From Desulfuromonadaceae bacterium (GTDB lineage Bacteria; Desulfobacterota; Desulfuromonadia; Desulfuromonadales; JAAYDE01): DNA of 34,834 nt. The notes under the pieces were generated by a model. It saw only the letters and a list, made by a program, of their open reading frames with translations, was not told the origin of the DNA and did not search any database. The stretch spans positions 1 through 34,834 of the forward strand of contig JAAZDE010000127.1 of the NCBI GenBank assembly GCA_012512925.1, written 5' to 3'. The first letter of the stretch is position 1. The number at the start of each line of letters is the position of its first letter. A program made the translations under genes and the position numbers. Of this stretch, positions 17,343 through 25,944 are shown one piece after another.

Positions 17343-18334
17343 GATCTTTCTCCGGAGCGGTTAACCTTCCCCCTGCCGGTAAGCTGCAGAAAAACCTCTT
17401 CCAGATCGGGTTTGTGGAGATCGATATCGGCGATTCGCAGGCCACTGTCGTGGAATCGGCGGAGGATGTCGCCGGTGGTGCAGTTCCCGGCCAGAAAAAA
17501 GGTCAGACGATTTTTTTCCCGGGAGAGCAGGCAGCCGTTTTCCAGGAGAGATTCAGGCAGGGCCTGAGGGGGTTCCTCGGTCAGGGTCACGGTGATCCGC
17601 CGTCCTCCCAGCCGGTTGAGGAGGGTTTCTTTTCGTTCCAGGGCGATGAGTTTTCCCTGGTTCATGATGGCGATCCGCCCGCACATCCTCTCGGCCTCTT
17701 CCAGGTAGTGGGTGGTGAGCAGCACCGTGGTGCCGGCGTTGTTGATTTCCTGGACGAACTCCCACAGGGAGCGGCGCAGTTCAATATCGACCCCGGCCGT
17801 CGGCTCGTCCAGAATCAACAGCCGGGGCTTGTGGATCATCGCCTTGGCGATCATGAAGCGGCGCTTCATCCCTCCTGAAAGCTCCCGCAGCGGTTTGTCG
17901 AGATGGGGGACCAGGCCCAGTCTTTCGATCAGGGTGCGGCGCCATTGGGGGTCGTCGCGCAGTCCGTAATAGCCGGCATGGATGCGGATCGCCTGGTTGA
18001 CAGTGAAAAAGTGGTCAATGACGATCTCCTGGTGCATGACCCCGATCAGCCGCCGGGTGATTAGAGAATTCCCACGGTTGTCGTAGCCGAAGACCGAAAC
18101 CTTTCCGGAGCCGATGCGGGTTACCCCGGTGATCATGTTGATGGTGGTGCTTTTGCCGGCGCCATTGGGGCCGAGCAGGCCGAATATCTCCCCCGGAGCG
18201 ATGTCAAGGGAGAGGTCGTCGACGGCGGTGGTGGCGCCAAAGGTTTTGCCAAGATGCTCGATTTTCAGAGCGGGGACAGCCATGCCATGGTCCGGTTCGG
18301 CGCATAGGTTGGTTAAGGTGGTGGGAAATGTCAT
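17339..18334 (-). CDS. ABC transporter ATP-binding protein, YadG-like
   Basis: 331 residues with Walker A GPNGAGKST, Q-loop in GVMHQE, signature LSGGMKRR, Walker B RLLILDEPTAG and the H-loop LLTTHYLEEAERM. The C-terminal 90 residues are the regulatory extension common to ABC-2 exporter ATPases. It energises the partner permease that follows. The start at 18334 lies 6 bp after the Nramp-like gene's stop and is accepted for that coupling; an internal ATG at 18283 sits directly before the ABC domain and is an equally good alternative. The three-gene order Nramp-like, ATPase, permease is the interesting context. Confidence 0.9.
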   Translation of the reverse strand: MTFPTTLTNLCAEPDHGMAVPALKIEHLGKTFGATTAVDDLSLDIAPGEIFGLLGPNGAGKSTTINMITGVTRIGSGKVSVFGYDNRGNSLITRRLIGVMHQEIVIDHFFTVNQAIRIHAGYYGLRDDPQWRRTLIERLGLVPHLDKPLRELSGGMKRRFMIAKAMIHKPRLLILDEPTAGVDIELRRSLWEFVQEINNAGTTVLLTTHYLEEAERMCGRIAIMNQGKLIALERKETLLNRLGGRRITVTLTEEPPQALPESLLENGCLLSREKNRLTFFLAGNCTTGDILRRFHDSGLRIADIDLHKPDLEEVFLQLTGRGKVNRSGERS

Positions 18335-18340
18335 CGGCGG

Positions 18341-19828
18341 TCAATCGAGATGGAGAAAACGGGTCACCATGAGGACGATGCTGACGCCGGTGAAAATCAG
18401 GCAACTCCCCCAGGCGAAAAAGGCCGCCAAGGGGGAAGGGTACCATTCCCGATTGTCCTTGGGAATGATCGAGAAACAGTAGTAGAGATTGAGAAAGAAT
18501 ATCACCGGAGCGATGATCACGGCAAGGAGGGAAGCGGTCAGGACGATGGCGGTCGGCTTGGGCCCTCCGAGAATGATGATGACCGAGGTGGCGAGGGAAA
18601 AGAGCATGGTCAGCCGGTAGATGTTGTATTCGGAATACCAGGTCCCGCGTTTGGCCGGGGTCAGGTCGGCCTGGGCGATGCCGGGAAGTTCCGCTGTTTT
18701 CCGGAAGAGGTTCCGGCAGCAGGCCCCGACCACCCTTGGCCAGCCGTCGAAGTAGTTGAAGGCAGTAGAAAAGGCGGCGGCAAAGACCCCCAGCAGCAAG
18801 ACGATCATCATCCATGGGCCGACGGCGAAGATTTTGGGGTAATCCGCCGCGATGTCCGCACTGTTGTGTCCCGGAAAGATCCAGATGGCGGCGATCAGCA
18901 GGAAGATGCAGGCCGAGGCGAAGGAGACGATCTGGCCGCAGCGGTAGTCGCTGAGGCTTGTTTTCATCCAGCGCCGGCAGTATTCCCGGGCATGAGGAGG
19001 GAGCCGGCCCATGTCGACGGCGAGATCCTTTTTGGCCGGAGCGAAGGGGTCGAAACGGGGCGCCAGGTTGAGGTCCTCCAGCAGGGGACGGATGTTGACG
19101 ACCCCCGCTTTCTTGGCCCGCACCCATTCGGAGGCCTGCAGGGAGACGTCCATCCCCGTCGGCAGCAGCCCCAGAAAGGCGCTGATGATGATCCATGAGC
19201 CTTCCGGAGTGTCGAGAATGGCAAAGTGGCGGAAGGCCGATAGAGGTGCCGGCTCCACCAGGTAGATCATGAGCTGGGAGACGATCAGTATTCCCGCCAG
19301 CCATTTGCAGGCGGTCTCCACGGCATGGTACCCACCGCGCAGGATGATGGTGACCGACAGCAGGGCCAGAAAGAGGGCGTAGACCCCCATCGACAGAGGG
19401 AGGCCGAAGTAGACGCTGAAGATGTAGTAGGTGACGGCGGCGGCGGCGATCAGGCGGCCGGCCTGGCCGATGCAGCACTGAATCAGGGTGGTCAGCAGCA
19501 TATACCAGAGGGGCCATTTCATCCAGGCCGTGGCATAGGCCTCCATAATGCTTTTGCCGGTGGCGTTGGTGAAGCGGATGGCCATTTCGTAGCCGTAGTA
19601 TTTCAGGATATAGGCCAGAGGAATGACCCACAGCAGATCGTAGCCGAAACGACCGCCGGCGGTAGGCGCCGTGATGATATGACTGGTGCCGATGCCGGTC
19701 ATCATCAGGATGATCCCCGGCCCGAAATTTCGCACCATTCCGCTGAAATTCATCTTCGGCAGTTCAAGGGCTTCCAGTTCGGGGAAGCCGTCATCCCTTT
19801 TTTTATCTTTGTCTTCCTTGGCGTTCAT
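18341..19828 (-). CDS. Second divergent Nramp-family transporter, in an operon with an ABC exporter
   Basis: A 495-residue polytopic membrane protein of the Nramp fold. The first helix reads GPGIILMMTGIGTSHIIT and continues GGRFGYDLLWVIPLAYILKY, aligning with MntH so that DPGN is replaced by GTSH. In the TM6 position the sequence is GLLPTGMDVSLQAS, where MPH is not preserved. The classical Mn/Fe ligands are therefore absent and the substrate unknown. A charged cytoplasmic N-tail (KEDKDKKRDD) and a long soluble loop around residues 265-310 (RPLLEDLNLAPRFDPFAP) are additions compared with the other Nramp-like protein of this window. The start is firm: CCAGGAGG lies immediately upstream. It leads an operon with the ABC ATPase and permease. 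Confidence 0.77.
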   Translation of the reverse strand: MNAKEDKDKKRDDGFPELEALELPKMNFSGMVRNFGPGIILMMTGIGTSHIITAPTAGGRFGYDLLWVIPLAYILKYYGYEMAIRFTNATGKSIMEAYATAWMKWPLWYMLLTTLIQCCIGQAGRLIAAAAVTYYIFSVYFGLPLSMGVYALFLALLSVTIILRGGYHAVETACKWLAGILIVSQLMIYLVEPAPLSAFRHFAILDTPEGSWIIISAFLGLLPTGMDVSLQASEWVRAKKAGVVNIRPLLEDLNLAPRFDPFAPAKKDLAVDMGRLPPHAREYCRRWMKTSLSDYRCGQIVSFASACIFLLIAAIWIFPGHNSADIAADYPKIFAVGPWMMIVLLLGVFAAAFSTAFNYFDGWPRVVGACCRNLFRKTAELPGIAQADLTPAKRGTWYSEYNIYRLTMLFSLATSVIIILGGPKPTAIVLTASLLAVIIAPVIFFLNLYYCFSIIPKDNREWYPSPLAAFFAWGSCLIFTGVSIVLMVTRFLHLD

Positions 19829-19864
19829 TTTCCTCCTGGAGCAATTATCGCCAGGCTTTCACCT

Positions 19865-19892
19865 TTGATTTCCCTTTCCACTTCCCTATAAT
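19865..19892 (+). promoter_or_regulatory. Sigma-70-type promoter of the JAMM-DinG gene
   Basis: TTGATT (19865-19870) and a perfect TATAAT (19887-19892) are separated by 16 bp, about 29 bp before the ATG at 19921. It lies in the 92-bp divergent gap to the Nramp-like gene, whose own promoter on the minus strand must overlap it. AAGGGA at 19904-19909 is the likely ribosome-binding site, though 11 nt away. Confidence 0.65.
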
Positions 19893-19920
19893 ACCAATTT
19901 TTTAAGGGAATCTGACGGTT

Positions 19921-22449
19921 ATGAAGGACGTTTTTTCAGAGGCGGCGCGCCGCGACATCCGGTCGGCCATCGCCGAGGCGGACGGAAACGAGGTCTTCCT
20001 GGTCGGAACCACTGATGCTTCGCTGCGGCTGGAAAAGGTCGCGGTGGTGGCCCGCGGCTCTCGCGAGGCGGTTCCCGCGGTAACCGCGGGCTGCCGTTTT
20101 GGCGACGTGGTTATCCACAACCATCCTTCCGGCGATTTGCACCCATCGACGGCCGATCTGGACATCGCCGGCCGTCTGGCCGGGCTCGGCGTCGCCTTCT
20201 ACATTGTGGATAACTCTGTGGAAAATGTGTATAAGGTGGTTGAGCCATTTGCCCCCCGACAGATCTCCCCCATCGACTATGCCGATCTGGAAAAAATCTT
20301 CGCCCGCGACGGCCAGATAGCCGCCGTTCTGGCCGGTTTTGAAGAGCGTCCCGAACAGCTGCGCATGGCTTTTCTGGTGGCCGAGGCTTTCAATGGGGAG
20401 AAGCTGGCTCTGGTGGAAGCCGGCACCGGCACCGGCAAGAGCCTGGCCTACCTGGTTCCGGCCATCCTCTGGGCGGGAGTCAATCGGGAACGGGTGGTGG
20501 TCTCCACCAACACCATCAATCTTCAGGAACAGCTGCTCAGCAAGGATATTCCCTTTCTGCAGCGGGCCACCGGCCGTTCCTTCAAGACCGCTCTGATCAA
20601 GGGGCGAAGCCAGTATCTTTGCCTGCGCCGCCTGGAAAGCGCCCGTCAGGAGCCGGGTCTCTTCGAGTCCCTCCAGGAGCAGGAACTGGCCGACCTCTGC
20701 AACTGGAGCCGGCAGGCCGAGGAGGGTTCCCGCAGCGAGCTTCCTTTCGTTCCCAGCGAAGCAGTCTGGGAGGAAGTCTGCAGCGAGTTCGACCAGTGTC
20801 TGCGGGTCCGGTGTCCCGAATTCGGCAGATGCTTCTTCCATCAGGCCCGCCGCCTCGCTTCCCAGGCCGATCTGCTGGTGGCCAATCACGCCCTGGTGCT
20901 GACCGATCTGGCCATCCGCGTTCACAGCGGCAACTATTCCTCAGCGGCCATTTTACCGCCCTGCGAACGCCTGATTCTGGATGAGGCCCATCATCTGGAG
21001 GATGTGGCCACCCGCTTTTTTTCCCTGGAGGTGAGCCGTTTCTCCTTTGCCCGGCCTCTCAACCGGCTGCGTCATCCCCGCAAGACGGACAAGGGCTTCC
21101 TTCCCAAGTTGCTGCTCAAGTTGGCGACACTTCTTCCCGCCCATGAAAACGTCCTTTATGCCCGATTGTTTGAAAGAATCCAAACCCTGAGCGGGGAATG
21201 CGGGGAACTGCACGGGGCCGCGGTCAGCGAACTGGAAGGGGTGGCCGAGCAACTGCTGGCCTTCCTCGATAGGCCAAAGAAGGAGGGGGAGGAACTCCGT
21301 TTCCGGATTACCGATTCTTTCGCCGCTTCCGCGACCTGGGGGATGATCCGGCAACGGCTGGAAACTCTGGAAACGGAGGTCCGGGCCATGGTGGCCGGGC
21401 TGGAGGAGCTGCTCAACGAGTGTGAAGCTCTGGAAGAGGGATTTCAGGAGGAGCTTCTTCCCCTGCTGACCGACATCCAGGCCATCTACGGCCGTCTGGA
21501 GCGGCTGGCCGACGGTTTGCAGAAAATCTCCTTGCGGGAGGCTTCCGTCTGCGTCTGGATCGAGGTGGCCGAGGGACGGATCGGGCGCGGCAAGGGAACC
21601 GTCTGCCGCCTCTGTTCAGCCCCTCTGCAGGTTGCCCCCATTCTCCGTGACGCCCTTTTTGACCGCCACAAGACGGTGGTAATGACCAGCGCCACCCTGG
21701 CGGTGGGAAAATCCTTCCGTTATTTCAGGGAGCGCGCGGGTCTCGATGGTGTCGGCGCCGACCGTCTCCTGGAACTTCAACTCTCCTCCCCTTTCGATTT
21801 TCGGCGGCAGGCGCTGGTCGCGGCGCCGAGGGATCTCCCCGAACCGGGCAGCGGCGGGTATCCGCGCATGGTCAGAGAGCTTTGCGAGCGGGCGATCGTT
21901 GCCGCCGACGGCAGAACCTTCGTCCTCTTCACGGCCTACTCGCTGTTGAAATCGGTATTCACCGAGGCCGCGCCGGTTCTTAACGCCCGTGGCTTTCACT
22001 GTCTGCGCCAGGGGGAGGAGAACCGCCACCGTCTGCTGAAAACCTTTGCCGCCGATCCCACCAGCGTCCTCTTCGCCACCGACTCCTTCTGGGAGGGTGT
22101 GGACGTGCCGGGAAGGGCGCTGGAACAGATCATCATCACCCGGCTCCCCTTCCGAGTACCCACCGATCCGATCCTCGAAGCGCGGGCCGAGGCCCTGGAG
22201 AAAGCCGGCGGCGATCCCTTCCGGGAATACACCGTTCCCCAGGCGGTGATCCGCTTCAAGCAGGGGTTCGGCCGCCTGATCCGCAACCGCACCGACCGCG
22301 GGGTGGTGCTGATTCTCGACAGCCGGGTGGTGAACAAGAGTTATGGGCGGATCTTTCTGGAGTCCCTCCCCGGCCCCAGCCTGGTCGCCGGCGGCGTGGA
22401 GGAGGTCTTTGCCGCCGTGGAGCGCTTTTTCGCCGGTTTCGGGGAGTAA
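19921..22449 (+). CDS. JAMM metalloprotease domain fused to DinG/XPD-type iron-sulphur helicase
   Basis: 842 residues in two parts. Residues 1-110 form a JAMM/RadC-like domain with H66-x-H68-P-S-G...S76-x2-D79, exactly the ExnHxHx7SxxD zinc signature, and a candidate Glu24. Residues about 140-840 are a DinG-type superfamily 2 helicase: Walker A GTGTGKS (168-174), DEAH (354-357), SAT near residue 585, and QGFGRLIRNRTDRG near the end. Four cysteines C234, C293, C298 and C304 match the 4Fe-4S site, with the same C-x4-C-x5-C spacing as E. coli DinG. DinG unwinds DNA structures 5' to 3'. Some bacterial homologues carry an N-terminal DnaQ exonuclease; here a JAMM domain takes that place. What the JAMM part cleaves or binds is unknown. 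Confidence 0.88.
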   Translation: MKDVFSEAARRDIRSAIAEADGNEVFLVGTTDASLRLEKVAVVARGSREAVPAVTAGCRFGDVVIHNHPSGDLHPSTADLDIAGRLAGLGVAFYIVDNSVENVYKVVEPFAPRQISPIDYADLEKIFARDGQIAAVLAGFEERPEQLRMAFLVAEAFNGEKLALVEAGTGTGKSLAYLVPAILWAGVNRERVVVSTNTINLQEQLLSKDIPFLQRATGRSFKTALIKGRSQYLCLRRLESARQEPGLFESLQEQELADLCNWSRQAEEGSRSELPFVPSEAVWEEVCSEFDQCLRVRCPEFGRCFFHQARRLASQADLLVANHALVLTDLAIRVHSGNYSSAAILPPCERLILDEAHHLEDVATRFFSLEVSRFSFARPLNRLRHPRKTDKGFLPKLLLKLATLLPAHENVLYARLFERIQTLSGECGELHGAAVSELEGVAEQLLAFLDRPKKEGEELRFRITDSFAASATWGMIRQRLETLETEVRAMVAGLEELLNECEALEEGFQEELLPLLTDIQAIYGRLERLADGLQKISLREASVCVWIEVAEGRIGRGKGTVCRLCSAPLQVAPILRDALFDRHKTVVMTSATLAVGKSFRYFRERAGLDGVGADRLLELQLSSPFDFRRQALVAAPRDLPEPGSGGYPRMVRELCERAIVAADGRTFVLFTAYSLLKSVFTEAAPVLNARGFHCLRQGEENRHRLLKTFAADPTSVLFATDSFWEGVDVPGRALEQIIITRLPFRVPTDPILEARAEALEKAGGDPFREYTVPQAVIRFKQGFGRLIRNRTDRGVVLILDSRVVNKSYGRIFLESLPGPSLVAGGVEEVFAAVERFFAGFGE

Positions 22450-22461
22450 TGGGGGCAGGCC

Positions 22462-23250
22462 TCAGTTGGGGAACAGGCGCTCGCCGTTGGTGAGCAACTC
22501 TTCCAGCTCCCGGTCGGCCAGGCGCATCCTGATCCGCAGCAGCTTCATCTCTTCCCGTGGATCGAAGAGGGGGTAGTCGCTGCCGAAGAGGATCCGTTCT
22601 CGAGGATGGTGGGCGAAGATGTCGAAGAGAAGCCGGCTGGGGATGGCGTTCAGGGAACTGGAGGTGTCGAAATAGAGGTCGCGGCCGGCGAGGTGCTCGA
22701 CCACCCAAGGCCAGTGCTGAAAGCCTCCCAGATGGGCGGCGATGACCTTCAGGCGGGGGAACCTGTCGAGCAGGGCGGCCAGTTTCTGGGGGCTGGAGGG
22801 ATTTTCCTCGGGGGGGCGAAGGTCTCCAACATGGACCATAAGGAAAAAACGTTGCCCGATGGCTTCCAGGATCGGATCGAGGCGCGGATCGTCCAGGGAG
22901 AAGCCCTGAAAGTCGGGATGGATCTTGATACCCTTAATGCCGGCGGCGGCCAACCGGTCGAATTCTCCCTCCCAATCCGCGAAGGCGGGGTGAAATGTGC
23001 CGAAGGGGATCAGGCGGGGATAGTTTTCCTGGACGTGGAGGGCCCAGTTGTTGGCCGGGACGACCTGCTCCGGCTTGGTGGCGGCGCAGTGCATCACAGC
23101 CCGGTCAATGCCGGCGCGGTCGAGGCGGGGAAGCAGATCCTCCAACAGGCCGTTGCCCACGGGAGAGATGCGGTAATGATCCTCGAGCTGGCGGACCACC
23201 TTGTCGGCGATTTTGGGGTGAAAGGCGTAGGTATGGACATCGATGGGCAT
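22462..23250 (-). CDS. Amidohydrolase-2 family protein
   Basis: 262 residues of the TIM-barrel amidohydrolase family (PF04909). Strand-end motifs are visible: GIKIHPDFQGFSLDD, MVHVGDLRP, VIAAHLGGFQHW and ILFGSDYPLFDP with the catalytic-type Asp. The first metal motif, normally HxH in DxHxH, reads DVHTYAFH, so the second histidine is replaced by tyrosine. Family members are metal-dependent hydrolases or decarboxylases, such as ACMSD; the substrate here is not predictable. It converges with the JAMM-DinG gene, leaving 12 bp, and diverges from the DUF4126 gene. A good promoter lies upstream (see 23330-23357). Confidence 0.8.
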   Translation of the reverse strand: MPIDVHTYAFHPKIADKVVRQLEDHYRISPVGNGLLEDLLPRLDRAGIDRAVMHCAATKPEQVVPANNWALHVQENYPRLIPFGTFHPAFADWEGEFDRLAAAGIKGIKIHPDFQGFSLDDPRLDPILEAIGQRFFLMVHVGDLRPPEENPSSPQKLAALLDRFPRLKVIAAHLGGFQHWPWVVEHLAGRDLYFDTSSSLNAIPSRLLFDIFAHHPRERILFGSDYPLFDPREEMKLLRIRMRLADRELEELLTNGERLFPN

Positions 23251-23329
23251 GGGATACTCCCGGCAGCTGTTTGACGGATTGGGAACGGGAATTTCCTAAA
23301 TGCCGCTTAATGAAGGCGGCTCCGTTGTC

Positions 23330-23357
23330 AAAATAACCCTCCGGCGGGGATTGTCAA
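23330..23357 (-). promoter_or_regulatory. Promoter of the amidohydrolase gene
   Basis: On the minus strand, a perfect TTGACA (23352-23357) is followed after 16 bp by TATTTT (23330-23335), about 80 bp before the ATG at 23250. A short stem GCCGC/GCGGC lies in the leader. A second TTGACA overlaps the -10 region and could serve an alternative start. Confidence 0.55.
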
Positions 23358-23519
23358 GGAAAAATTGCCCTTGAGGAAGTTGTCACCGGCGGGCAAACAA
23401 TCTGCCCAAAAGCCCGCAAAAAGGTTCATGGTCGGCCGGCCCGGGTGGTGGTAAAATATCCGCTCCGGCCCACCCACAGAACCTGTCGGATGATTTTCCT
23501 TTGGAAAGGATCATTTGCT

Positions 23520-24176
23520 ATGGAAAACAATCTGAATCAGATTGTGCAGACCCTCTCCCTGACCATGGGGGTGGCCTGGGCCAGCGGTATCAATCTCTAT
23601 GCCGCCGTCCTGATGCTCGGTCTGCTGGGCGCCACGGGCTATATGACCCTTCCCGAAAATCTGCAGATCCTCGGCAGTCCCCTGATTATTGTGGCCGCCG
23701 CTTTCATGTATCTGGTGGAGTTTTTCGCCGACAAGACGCCGGGGGTCGATTCGGGGTGGGATGCGCTTCATACCTTCATCCGCATCCCTGTCGGGGCGGT
23801 TCTGGCGGCAGGGGCCGTGGGGGAAGTGGATCCGGCGGTTGTCATCGCCGCGGGGATCGTCGGCGGCGGGCTGACCGCCGGAGTGCATGCCACCAAGGCC
23901 GGTTCGCGGGTGCTCATCAACAGCTCGCCGGAACCTTTCTCCAACTGGGTGACGTCGGTGGCCGAGGATGTCATCGTTTTCGGCGGTCTCTTCACCGCTC
24001 TTTATCACCCCTGGCTCTTTCTCGGGCTACTGCTCCTTTTCATTCTGCTGATGATCTGGATGCTTCCCAAGTTGTGGCGGGGACTCAAACGGCTGTTCAG
24101 CTTTCTCGGGGGCCTGTTCGGCCGCAAAACCCCGCCGCCCGGCGAGGATCCGGTCAGCGGAGACAAAACGGCCTGA
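23520..24176 (+). CDS. DUF4126 domain membrane protein
   Basis: 218 residues with a DUF4126 layout: several Gly/Ala-rich helices, the motif WASGINLYAAVLMLGLLG near the N-terminus and PGVDSGWDALHTFIRIP in the middle, then a Gly-rich pair (AAGIVGGGLTAGVHATKAG). The tail has a strongly hydrophobic helix, a basic patch and a Pro-rich end. The function of the family is unknown. The ATG at 23520 is chosen because GGAAAGGA lies just upstream; frame sequence before it is unconserved. TAAAAT with an upstream TG (TGGTAAAAT, 23449-23457) may be an extended -10 promoter. Confidence 0.78.
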   Translation: MENNLNQIVQTLSLTMGVAWASGINLYAAVLMLGLLGATGYMTLPENLQILGSPLIIVAAAFMYLVEFFADKTPGVDSGWDALHTFIRIPVGAVLAAGAVGEVDPAVVIAAGIVGGGLTAGVHATKAGSRVLINSSPEPFSNWVTSVAEDVIVFGGLFTALYHPWLFLGLLLLFILLMIWMLPKLWRGLKRLFSFLGGLFGRKTPPPGEDPVSGDKTA

Positions 24177-24196
24177 TCGCCGGTGTCGTTTTTCAG

Positions 24197-24628
24197 TCAG
24201 ATCTGGTAGATCTCCTCGCGGGTCAGTTTTTTGATTCCCGCCTCGTCGATCAGAATTTCCACCTGTTCGATATTTTCAGCATCGATAACCAGAATCGCCG
24301 CTCCCTCCTTGGGCATGAGGGTGGCGTAGGCGTTTTTGATGTTGACTCCCGCCTTGGCCAGGTGTTCCAGAAGGTCATGGAGTCCGCCGGGGCGATCGGG
24401 CATGCGGACGGCGACAATTTTTCGCAGTACCGCGCTGTAGCCGGCGGCGTTCAGGACCTCGCATCCCTTTTCCGGCTTGTCGAGCAGCAGGTTGAGAATT
24501 CCCCAGCCGTAGGAACTGCTGGAGAGGGTCATGGCGCGGATGTTGATCAGCTGCCTGCGCAGTACCGCGGTTACCTTTTCCAGATGTCCGGGCTGATTTT
24601 CCAGGAAGATGGATACTTGACAGGGCAT
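24197..24628 (-). CDS. Tandem ACT-domain regulatory protein
   Basis: 143 residues forming two ACT domains: the first begins VSIFLENQPGHLEKVTAVL and the second AVRMPDRPGGLHDLLEHLAKAGVNI. ACT domains bind small ligands, mostly amino acids, and this two-ACT protein is a common partner of phenylacetate-CoA ligase genes in anaerobes. It follows that ligase by 2 bp, with AAGGAG inside the ligase's last codons as ribosome-binding site. It probably senses an aromatic or branched-chain compound linked to the ligase; this is inferred from context. Confidence 0.85.
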   Translation of the reverse strand: MPCQVSIFLENQPGHLEKVTAVLRRQLINIRAMTLSSSSYGWGILNLLLDKPEKGCEVLNAAGYSAVLRKIVAVRMPDRPGGLHDLLEHLAKAGVNIKNAYATLMPKEGAAILVIDAENIEQVEILIDEAGIKKLTREEIYQI

Positions 24629-24630
24629 GG

Positions 24631-25944
24631 CTATTCTCCTTCTCGGGTTCGCAGATCCTGGACGCGGACGGCTTTACCCTCCGGTTTCGGCAGGGCTCCC
24701 GGTTCCACCAGCCGCACCTCGGGGGTGAGCAGAATCTCGTCACGGACCTCTTCCTGTATCCGTCGCCGCAGGTTTTCCAGAGGTTCCATTTCACCGGTGA
24801 ACCAGTTCGGGCTCACCTCCACTTTGATCCGCATTTCATTCACGCCGTTGACGGTTTCCAGAACGATCAGGTAATCGCTGCCGATTTCCGGGAAGGCCAT
24901 GAGGATTTTTTCGATCTGCATGGGGAAGACGTTGCACCCCTTGATAATGAACATGTCGTCGGTGCGGCCGGTGATCCGGTCGATGCGGCGGTGGCTGCGG
25001 CCGCAGGGGCAATCTCCCGGCAGGAAACGGGTCAGATCGCGGGTCCGGTAGCGAATGATCGGCATTGCCTGGCGGTCGAGGGTGGTCATGACCAGTTCGC
25101 CAACAACTCCTTCGGGGACCGGTTCCAGGGTTTCCGGATCGACGATTTCAGCGATGAAGGCATCCTCCCAGAGATGAAGGCCGTTCTGACATTCGCATTC
25201 AAAAGCGACTCCGGGGCCGTTCATTTCGGAAAGGCCGTAGGAGTTGAAGGCTTTGACGCCGAAGAGATCCTGGATGCGGCGTCGCTGTCCTTCGGTGTGA
25301 GGCTCGGCGCCGATGACGAGAAGGCGCAGTTTGGTGTCCCGGGCGATATCGGCTCCCATTTCTCTGAAGGCCTCGTGAAGCCGGGCCAGATAGCTGGGGA
25401 TGGCGTGGATGACCGTAGTGCCGAAATTTTTCATCAGTTGAATCTGGCGGCGGCTGTTGCCGGCGCCGGCAGGAATGGTCAGGGCGCCGAGGCACTCTGC
25501 GCCGTATTGGAAGCCTAGTCCGCCGGTGAACAGTCCGTAGCCGCAGATGTTCTGAAAAACGTCGCCGGGGCGTGCTCCGGCGGAGAACAGGGAGCGGGCC
25601 ACCAGATTGGCCCAGGAGTCGAGGTCGTGGCGGTTGTGGAAGATCACCGTCGGGTTGCCGGTGGTGCCGCTGGAGCAATGGAGGCGGATGACAGCGTCGC
25701 GCGGTACGGAGAGAAATCCGTAGGGAAAATGCTGGCGCAAATCCTCTTTGGTGGTCATCGGAAGTTTGTCGATATCCGCCAGGGACCGGATATCCTCGGC
25801 GGCAAGGCCCCTTTGTTTGAGAGCGGCGCCGTAAAACGATGATTTGGTCGCCTGCCTGACGGTTTCTCGGAGTTTCTCCGCCTGGTAGCGGGCCAGGTCG
25901 GAGCGGTTCATGGTTTCCATTTCCTTTTGCCAGTAGATCGACAT
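24631..25944 (-). CDS. paaK: Phenylacetate-CoA ligase family enzyme
   Basis: 437 residues, the usual size of PaaK. The adenylation motifs are SSGTTGNPT (91-99), the AMP-binding segment FNSYGLSEMNGPG, the RYRTRDLTRFLPGDC region with the CxCG pattern, and GRTDDMFIIKGCNVFP near residue 335. PaaK activates aryl acetic acids with ATP and CoA in the cytoplasm. In anaerobic deltaproteobacteria such ligases are often linked to indolepyruvate/phenylpyruvate oxidoreductase and serve amino acid fermentation or aromatic metabolism. The oxidoreductase genes are not in this window, so the exact acid is uncertain. The start at 25944 has GGAAAGAG upstream; an ATG 12 codons later is possible. Confidence 0.88.
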   Translation of the reverse strand: MSIYWQKEMETMNRSDLARYQAEKLRETVRQATKSSFYGAALKQRGLAAEDIRSLADIDKLPMTTKEDLRQHFPYGFLSVPRDAVIRLHCSSGTTGNPTVIFHNRHDLDSWANLVARSLFSAGARPGDVFQNICGYGLFTGGLGFQYGAECLGALTIPAGAGNSRRQIQLMKNFGTTVIHAIPSYLARLHEAFREMGADIARDTKLRLLVIGAEPHTEGQRRRIQDLFGVKAFNSYGLSEMNGPGVAFECECQNGLHLWEDAFIAEIVDPETLEPVPEGVVGELVMTTLDRQAMPIIRYRTRDLTRFLPGDCPCGRSHRRIDRITGRTDDMFIIKGCNVFPMQIEKILMAFPEIGSDYLIVLETVNGVNEMRIKVEVSPNWFTGEMEPLENLRRRIQEEVRDEILLTPEVRLVEPGALPKPEGKAVRVQDLRTREGE

